DNA of 64,000 nt from Reticulitermes speratus (taxonomy: Eukaryota; Arthropoda; Insecta; Blattodea; Rhinotermitidae). The DNA is taken from positions 48,237,980-48,301,979 of the forward strand of contig JAJKFL010000042.1 in NCBI GenBank assembly GCA_021186555.1, in the 5' to 3' direction. The position numbers and the translations under genes are program-made. Each line of letters begins with the position of its first letter. Position 1 is the stretch's first letter. The notes under the pieces were generated by a model. It worked only from the letters and a program-made list of their open reading frames with translations. It was not told the DNA's origin and ran no database searches. Positions 56,931 to 64,000 of the stretch are shown here, piece after piece.

Positions 56931-57574
56931 ATCTGTAAATTATAGTGTAGAAATGTAAATGTAGAACTACGGCTTGTAACAACATGGTTGTGACGTAAGT
57001 GTGAGTGTCACTTAAAGACGCTTTTATTTATCTGATGCTGAAATTAGTGTCGTTGTTTATAAAGTACAGGAATAGCATTACACAGGCACAAGCTCATGGG
57101 AAGCAATTGGGGACGTTGGGGACTTTGGGGACGTTGGTCGAGGACTTAACGTCAGGATGACCAAGCACATGTGTCGTGTCTCGATACAAAAATCCCGAAG
57201 AACTGTCAGCATAGACACATTCAAGAGGGTCTAAATTCATCGAAAAGTAGCGTATTTAGAATACTTGCTAAGGAAATAGCATGACGTCAGAATCACATTT
57301 AACAGGAAATTAATTTAGATTAAATTTATTTCAGTCTTCATCTGCTATCTCATAAAATCAAGATCTGATTGTCTTTGTTACATGGGTGTAAAACTTGGTG
57401 TCTCAGAGTGGAGGATGACATAGACTGAGGGTTTTTGAGAACACGATGCTGACGGGATAACTGGGATATATGATGCGGGAAGTGACGTAATGAGGAAAAA
57501 TGATGTTTATGGCGTCTGTACTCAAAACAAATGTTTATGGTTTTAAATTATCCATAACCGTTCATTGAGCAATG

Positions 57575-57716
57575 AGGTATGATATTAAAACAAACCAATG
57601 CACATAAGTGTATGAAAGTGTATTGTACACAGTGTGTAATGGAAGTAGGCCTGTACAGTGTTTATAACACACTTTCATATAATTATGTGCATTTTTTGGT
57701 TTTAATATCATACCTA
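57575..57716. mobile_element. short foldback element without ribozyme motif
   Basis: The arms aggtatgatattaaaacaaa ccaatgcacata ... gaaagtgt are inverted at 57668-57716. The ccaatgcac box resembles the ends of the hammerhead elements. Confidence 0.75.
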
Positions 57717-57804
57717 AATTTTTATGTGGTTTTTTGGTTTCTTTAAATACACTGTAAGTAGGCTACCCCACGATCTATAGCGTCATATGGTACAAGTGAA
57801 ATGA

Positions 57805-57985
57805 TCCATACGTTTAATTAACACCACACCTTGAAGGCGTGTGGGGAGTGGAGGTATAGCTTCATGCATTCTTAACCGCATTGCAGGATCCCGGCTTTTT
57901 CGTAGAGAATCTGATATAAACCACGAAGAAACATTACAATAAATGGTATAATGACTGAGATTTGAATCCGGGACCTCCAAAGTAA
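57805..57985 (-). mobile_element. decayed SINE F-like copy
   Basis: The ggagtggaggtatagcttca segment matches the SINE F 3' domain. A weak B box (gattcaaatctc) is near 57955. Confidence 0.4.
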
Positions 57986-58086
57986 GATGAGGTCATGCTA
58001 TTTGGCCGCAGTGTTATGATAAGCAAATAAATGATCCTGGGTTGGATGGACATGTAGCAGGCGTGAGAGAGTTGAAATTTGTACAA

Positions 58087-58275
58087 AGGCCGTGCCGTGT
58101 CTCAGGAGGTCAGCTGCCGGACTCTCACTGCGGAGGTCCGGGTTCGATCCCGGACCAGTCCACGTGACATTTGTGGTGGACAACGTGACACTGACAGGTT
58201 TCTCTCCTAGTAGTTCGGTTTTCCCCTGTCAGTATCATTCCACCAATGCTCCATTCGCGTCCATTCATCTTCGAC
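58087..58275 (+). mobile_element. SINE type B, 3'-truncated
   Basis: Head gccgtgccgtgtctcaggag and B box gggttcgatcccgg. The body runs to ccattcatcttcg; the final segment is lost. Confidence 0.85.
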
Positions 58276-58344
58276 ACTATATAATCTTAGCAATTGACAG
58301 AGATATTATATAACACACTTAAAAGCATGTAAACCTGTGAGAGA

Positions 58345-58425
58345 AAAAGACCACTTGAAAGACCTAGGAGTAGATGGGGAATAATATTAAAGTGGAGTGT
58401 GAAGATGTGGACAGGATTAACGTGA
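58345..58425 (+). pseudogene. short LINE fragment
   Basis: Codes for RPLERPRSRW-like then an NNIKVE-like tail. Confidence 0.45.
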
Positions 58426-58429
58426 CACA

Positions 58430-59865
58430 AGTTTCTAACCATTGTCAATGCGGTAAAGAAAATTTCGTCGTCCTCAAAACAGCGAAATGTTTTGCCCGGC
58501 TTAGCAACCGTCAGATTTTTAAGACTTTACTGCTTGTAGTTGTTACACTAATCCCTGCCACATGTGAGCAAAATGAAGCGAGTTGGGAGTGAAAAAGGAA
58601 ATTATATGGAAAAAAATCATTATTTTGTAGTTATTCTAGGTATGTCGTTGTTCCAGAGGATCCTGTGTTATGTGCCTTACAAGTGAACTCAAAATTCCAA
58701 ACGAATAGTGTTCAATGTGTAAGGTATATTTAGAATGCACTAAAAGCGGTATGGTGTTTATGGAATACCATAGACAGCAGCCGGGTCTATAAAACCCGCT
58801 ACACTACATACAATTTATTGCACGCAACAAGAAGTTGCAGCTGTGAGCTGTAACAAACCGTCCTGTCTCGTGTCTCTAAATAATGCAGCATCAAGCTTGC
58901 ACAGATGGTAAATTGTTACATTTAATCTACTCATTTGTGGGCTCTTGGTCATGTATTAAATTTCCCACAATTCGTTTAAATGTTAGTTCTAGAACGCTTT
59001 TGATATTCGTTGCTTCAATTACTTCGGAAGACGGTGGAAAATTTCTACTGTCATTAGAACTCTGCAAAACTAACTGGCAGGTACCAGTGGCGGACTCTTG
59101 TGAGCACGAAAATAAGCTTTTGGATGAAGTAACTTCCTGGAAATAGCTTTCCTTTTGAATAACGACTCTACTTTATGCAAGTCATTATCATAAATAACTA
59201 TAAAATTTAAACTATATCGCCGTTTTTAACTCCTAACTTATTATGTAAGTTCTGGTGCTTTACTCCAGTTGTCCCTTAAGCCATTACAGCCCAATGGTTA
59301 CTACATTTACCACCAGGTTTTGCATCCAGAAACTCTTATATTTTGCAATTTTGGGGAGGCACACAGCAAAACGGAATTATTTGACACACAGAATTATACG
59401 ATTTGATTCTATAACTGAGATGCAGTGTGTTTACTGCGCGGTTCGAACTGAATATTTAAATATGTTACAAGTTAAATCCCGTCTTCAGATGTTTCAACTG
59501 CGTCACGTATACGCTGATGTCACTCTGCCCTGAAACTGTGTTCTTTCCTTAATAGCTTTTTCGTGCAGGATTTTGAGTTTTTCACGCTATATTATCGCAG
59601 TGATGGAATGAAATATCAAGGGATAAGAAGCAGACTGTTAAAAATGTACAATTATTTGATTTCGGCGCATTAGGCCGGCCGTGATTTCTATACGTTTATT
59701 AAAGCCCATTATGTATAATAACAGAATCTGGGCAGGATTTGCCAATATTTGTGCGATGTTAGTCAAGTGATGCTAAGGAGAATATTGTGTCAGTGCAAGT
59801 AACCAAACATCCGCCTAAACAATAACATAAATGGTTTTATAAATATTTATTTTATAACTTCTTAT
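58430..59865. other. unassigned sequence
   Basis: Two open frames of about 90 codons (58883-59146 and 59255-59533, +) show no domain and no splice context. I do not call genes. Confidence 0.4.
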
Positions 59866-59867
59866 AT

Positions 59868-60150
59868 GTGGGCCGGTATATCGACTTGCTACGGGATGGA
59901 CGGTCATGGGATCGAATCCCGGTGGGGGCGAGGTTTTCTGCAGCTGTCCAGATCGGCCCTGGGGCCCACCCAGCCTCCTATACAATGGGTACCGGGTCTC
60001 TTTCCCGGGGGTAAAGCGGCCGGGGCGTGGAGTTGACCACCAACCCTCATCTAGTGCCGAGGTTAAAGAAAGAGTAGAGCTATAACTCTACTCCCCCTCT
60101 GGGCCATCATGGCTTGTTCTAGTGAGACCTTTACCATTACCTTTACCTAT
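59868..60150 (+). mobile_element. SINE type A, head deletion
   Basis: The gggccggtatatcgactt head lacks the A box tagctcagtc. B box gggatcgaatccc intact. The tail is (TTTACC)n. Confidence 0.9.
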
Positions 60151-60317
60151 AACTTGTTGTATTCATTAGTTGTTTATTTAACGACACTGCACCTAACGTC
60201 GTTGTTATTACAGATTTAATTTATATTTATATATTAATTGTTTTAACAATCTGATAAAAATATTTTGATCATGTATTATTTTAGTCATGTATTTAACAGA
60301 TCCAACGTAGGCTGAAA

Positions 60318-60345
60318 TTTCGCCATCTTCAGGGTTTTTTTTACT
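60318..60345 (-). ncRNA. reduced hammerhead-like motif
   Basis: The - strand has CTGAAGA, TGGC, GAAATTTC with almost no stem II. Probably a relic. Confidence 0.2.
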
Positions 60346-60394
60346 AAGCACATAAACTCTTAACCCCCCCCCCCCCCGGTTCTTTTAGTGTCGG

Positions 60395-60475
60395 CTTACG
60401 AAAGGTTGGAGCTATACCTCCACCTCCGCTCTGTGCCTGCATGGAGTGACCTTTGTCTTTTTATACCATTACAAC
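60395..60475 (+). mobile_element. SINE F 3' fragment
   Basis: gttggagctatacctccacc and a downstream tgcatggagtgacctttgtc segment, preceded by a C14 run at 60366-60378. Confidence 0.5.
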
Positions 60476-60539
60476 ATTTCGAGTTTTATAAATTTAAAGT
60501 AAAATTGTCGCTGTACATGACGTAATGCGTTATGAATAT

Positions 60540-60775
60540 TGGAGTACAGCTCCATTTATTCTTAACGTGGTCACTTAGAGGTAATTGGTTAGTTTCACGC
60601 CAGGGCCGCTTTTCATATGAACATTAAATAGGGCGCTGAATGTACCCCAGAGCCAGTGTGGATATTTTGGTAAAGAGAAGAATATCCTGCCCCTGCTGGG
60701 AATCGACTCAAGACTTCTCGACAGCCGAGCCCGCAGCCTAGTCTCTGTACCGACTGAGCCATTCCGGATCCTTCG
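60540..60775 (-). mobile_element. SINE type A/F-like copy
   Basis: The - strand head ccggaatggctcagtcggta, B box degenerate (gagtcgattccca), body ctctggggtacattcagcgc. Related to the split copy at 4590. Confidence 0.7.
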
Positions 60776-60910
60776 CACAAACGCGATACAATTAGTGTAG
60801 ATAAAAGAACTCTCCATAAAATTTCACATGTAACATTCGCAACTTCGTCATTTAGCCCAAAATAGCGGCTATCTGGGAGCTGGACAAAGGGGAATCGATC
60901 CCCAGTAGAG

Positions 60911-61055
60911 CAGGGGTGCACAAATCCCGGGCACATGTAGCCCGGGCAACTGAATTTTATACAGTGGCGCCTAATATCTGTGCACCCTCAGTACCAAAAT
61001 TGCTTCATGTCACCATTTTGGCGCCTACATTTTTGAAAATATTTGTGCACCCTTG
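60911..61055. mobile_element. hAT-like MITE with CAGGGGTGCACAAAT ends
   Basis: caggggtgcacaaatcccgg at the left and aaatatttgtgcacccttg at the right are inverse ends. About 145 bp, non-coding. Confidence 0.7.
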
Positions 61056-61059
61056 AAAT

Positions 61060-61870
61060 ACAGATAAGAATTTCTCTCCCCGTCCCTGCTGCTTGACATG
61101 TGTTGACGGAATGTGAAACAACTCAGCTCCGTTTAGTACCGACGGTAATTCGTGGAGCTTTTCCTCCATTCCCCACATTCTTCTTCAACACATCGTGTCA
61201 GAACAGAGAAGATACTTCAGCTAAATATTCTTGAAGTGTGAGGATTAAGTTAGAACTAGGAGGTGAGTTAGAACTAGGAGGTGAGTTAAACAACTCAACA
61301 GACAGCTGCTCGCTTTCGGCCGCACTTTCAAAAGCCTTTTATAAACCCATTTTAGAAACTCCAACGTGACCTACATGCACAGTGCTTCCGTGTAAGAATG
61401 GTATATACCACTTTTGATTGTAGAGCTACAGCGCTGTATTGGGTGCTGGAATTCAGTTGGGGTAGCAGACCGTGTAGAGAAAGAAGCGGTGGAGGTTATT
61501 TGTTGGCAGTAATGTGGAAACTGACAAGAATTAGAAAGAAAATGGATAATGGAAATGTCCTTTATGTTTAGGTAAAGAGGATATCAAATGCACGCCTTTG
61601 AGTGCTCAAGAAAGTTTAAAATGGAGAAAAAAACTGGTTGAATGTGTAATTGAAGGCAGCTTTTGAGAAAATACTGTGATGCATTAACAAATCTCTGATT
61701 ATATACCTATGTAGATATTTGGACGAATTAAATGTAAGTGGTTTAATAAAGTCGTATTTGTACTGCGTAAATAATGTGGGACTAGCAGTGACAACGTAGG
61801 GATAGTCGGTTGGCAGACCAAAGCACATATTGATAGACTGAACTCAACAAAGATAATTAATTGTCTTATT
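61060..61870. other. unassigned sequence
   Basis: A SINE F-like 3' piece may lie near 61130-61175 (gtggagcttttcctccattc). A short taggaggtgagtta duplication is near 61255-61285. Confidence 0.35.
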
Positions 61871-61877
61871 CAAAAAT

Positions 61878-62578
61878 ACAGGCAGTAATATAGACAGTAA
61901 TGCAGACAGTAATACAGACAGTAATACAGAGGTAATATAGACAGTAATATAGAGAGTAACATAGAGAGTAATAGAGACAGTAATATAGAGAGTAATATAG
62001 ACGGTAATATAGAGAGTAATATAGAGAGTAATACAGACAGTAATATAGACAGTAATAGAGGCAGTAATACAGACAGTAATACAGACAATAATGCAGACAG
62101 TAATATAGACAGTAATACATAGACTAATGCAGATAGTAATACACACAGTAATACAGTGAGTACTACAGACAGTAATGTAGACAGTAATACAGACAGTAAT
62201 ATAGAGAGTAATATAGACAGTAATACAGGCAGTAATACAGAGAGTAATATAGACAGTAATACATAGACTAATGCAGATAGTAATACACACAGTAATACAT
62301 TGAGTACTACAGACAGTAATGCAGACAGTAATACAGACAGTAATGTAGACACTAATACAGACAGTAATGTAGACTCTAATACAGACAGTAATGCAGACAG
62401 TAATACAGTGAGTACTACAGACTGTAATGCAGACAGTAATGTAGACACTAATACAGACAGTAATGCAGACAGTAATGCAGACAGTAATACAGTGAGTACT
62501 ACAGGCAGTAATTCAGACAGTAATTGAGACAGTAATGCAGACAGTAATTCAGACAGTAATACAGACAGTAATGCGCAC
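61878..62578. repeat. 12-bp minisatellite (cagtaatacaga)
   Basis: About 58 imperfect units with atag/gcag/gtag variants. A larger block (acatagactaatgcagatag with following units) is duplicated near 62118 and 62261. The long - strand frames are artefacts. Confidence 0.95.
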
Positions 62579-62714
62579 AAAATTCCCAACAACATTCTTT
62601 GTGTTTCACCAAATTTTCTTGCGGCCCTACACTTTTGGCAGTGGGGAAATTCATACAAAATGTAACTGGAAGACAGCAATTGAGAGACTTAACCGTAAAG
62701 TCCAACTAACGTCA

Positions 62715-62950
62715 TGGAGTGGAGTCCTTCCTTAGGACCTCAGCTAGTCAAGAAATTCCCCGCATTTTATGGAACCCGAAGGTTCATTACCGCATTCACA
62801 AGCGCCCGCCACCTGTCCCTGTCCTGAGCCAGAGCGATCCAATCCAAGCCTCTCCAGTCCATTTCTTGAAGATTAATTTTAATATAATCCTCCCATCTAC
62901 GCCTAGGTCTTACACTTGGTCTCTTTCCATCAGGTTTCCCCACCACCGAG
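62715..62950 (-). pseudogene. LINE 3'-end fragment, best preserved
   Basis: Codes for [40 protein letters not shown] and [17 protein letters not shown]. This is the complete C-terminus of the family, followed by the gcggggaatttcttgactag 3' UTR. Confidence 0.88.
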
Positions 62951-63243
62951 ACGTTGTGAAATGTTTCGTAACACCGTAAATTTTTACGGTGAGTAGTTGT
63001 TAGCATTTCGCCCAACACCCATCCTGGATGATCACCCCCTGTCGGCTGTCCGCGATTACGTAAAGCAATAGGGCAAAAGTATCGAATTACAATTTCTGTT
63101 TTTGACAAAAATAATATACGAAGCTTGTATTTTTCCTGTTGGATGCATGTTTATATTAGTGATAATGTGAATAGTCCGAGTAACACATTTTGATGTTAGA
63201 AGGATCCCGATGTGTTTCGCGAAATTCTATTAAAAATTGGTGA

Positions 63244-63450
63244 GGCCGATCCCAATGGCCGCGCGGTCTCAGGCGTAGGCCTGTAGCCGCTCGCTTGCTG
63301 GGATTGTGGGTTTGAATCCCTCCGGGGTCATGGCTGCCTTTCTCTTGTGACTATTATGTGTTGTCAGTCTCTGCGTCGGGCTGATCATCCATGCAGAGGA
63401 ATCCTACCGCATCTGTGTGTCACTGAGTGCGATCAGGTGCAAAAATAACC
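63244..63450 (+). mobile_element. SINE type C
   Basis: Head gatcccaatggccgcgcggt and B box gggtttgaatccc. Body as at 55929, with a shorter 3' end. Confidence 0.88.
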
Positions 63451-64000
63451 CGCTAAACCTACAATTAGTAGGCAGAAGACGTCAGACAAGAACGACAGCG
63501 ATGCTTGCACGCAGATTTAATAAGGCTCCTGTGTTGTAAAGAAACAAATATCCTGATATCATTTTTCACGAAAATTATACCATCACCGAATAATTTTTTA
63601 TGAACATCTCAAGAACCGAAAATTTTCCAAGTTTGATTTAAATGTATAAAATACAGCAAAATTTTTCACATCCTTAAGTATCATATGGCTTCCATTTCAC
63701 CGATTTATATGGAATTCATTTCCTAGACGAGTTTAATGTGGAAGCTCTCTATACCGAAATTCACCTAAGTCCTTTAATCAACATTAAAAATACTGGTAGA
63801 AATTCGTTTACTTTATCAATAAAGTGTGACGTCACTAAGCCACCGATATTCTCGAAAGCCACACTTTTTTCGGCAACTTTATGTAAAGAAACCTGAGGAG
63901 TATCACGAAAATCCAACAAATGTTTTAGTCGCCGATATTAGGTCACAGATAGAAAGACAGACGGATGGAAATTGTCTCCAAATAAGGCGTTCTTTTCGAC
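63451..64000. other. unassigned sequence
   Basis: No exon or repeat recognised before the window ends. Confidence 0.4.

Noticed and set aside
58883..59533. Two + strand frames of about 90 codons
   Set aside because: No recognisable family, no repeat of codon periodicity, and the length is expected by chance.
61844..62679. A 269-codon - strand frame rich in Leu/Ser
   Set aside because: Lies on the 12-bp array. The opposite strand and other phases are also open.

Overview
The window is intronic or intergenic DNA from a large, repeat-rich insect genome. The only host coding sequence I can defend is three consecutive exons on the + strand (33200-33321, 47646-47779, 49431-49528). They encode S1 to S4 of domain I of a T-type voltage-gated calcium channel alpha-1 subunit (Drosophila Ca-alpha1T, vertebrate CACNA1G/H/I). 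The three exons splice in frame, with consensus GT/AG sites and matching phases, across introns of 14.3 kb and 1.65 kb. No earlier N-terminal exon and no later S5/pore exon was found. The SINE and LINE types, including LINE 3' ends coding for ...AVMNLRVP, suggest a polyneopteran such as a cockroach, termite or stick insect. That is inference.

The rest is transposons and tandem repeats. I recognise at least six tRNA-headed SINE types, here called A to F, several with perfect target-site duplications. There are many 5'-truncated fragments of RTE/Jockey-like LINEs, one PIF/Harbinger element with a relict transposase, pogo/Tigger-like, hAT-like and mariner-like MITEs, an 84-bp palindromic MITE in three copies, and a possible BEL/Pao LTR remnant. 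Large minisatellites lie at 7271-8982 (20 bp), 13576-14012 (41 bp), 14402-15490 (16 bp), 30781-32945 (46 bp), 39383-41966 (17 bp), 43502-45822 (65 bp), 46335-46951 (28 bp), 53031-53969 (32 bp) and 61878-62578 (12 bp).

The most interesting signal is a set of foldback elements whose inverted arms carry a hammerhead-ribozyme-like motif: short stem I, CTGANGA, stem II, GAAA, a tiny palindromic stem III, then TA, TC or TT followed by the other side of stem I. About ten copies are good and about a dozen are degenerate. They fall into several sequence families whose stem I and stem II sequences differ but stay complementary, which argues for conserved RNA structure. Hammerheads of this minimal kind are known from Penelope-like retroelements and retrozymes, so these are probably non-autonomous relatives; no Penelope-like reverse transcriptase is visible here.

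Layout: 1-7.2 kb old MITEs, SINEs and LINE pieces; 7.3-15.5 kb minisatellites, MITEs and a tandem array of hammerhead-like hairpins; 16-31 kb the main cluster of foldback elements; 30.8-33 kb a 46-bp array running up to the first exon; 33.3-47.6 kb the large intron, with Harbinger, foldback elements and the 17-, 65- and 28-bp arrays; 47.6-49.5 kb exons 2 and 3; 49.5-64 kb the following intron, with simple repeats, SINEs and LINE fragments.
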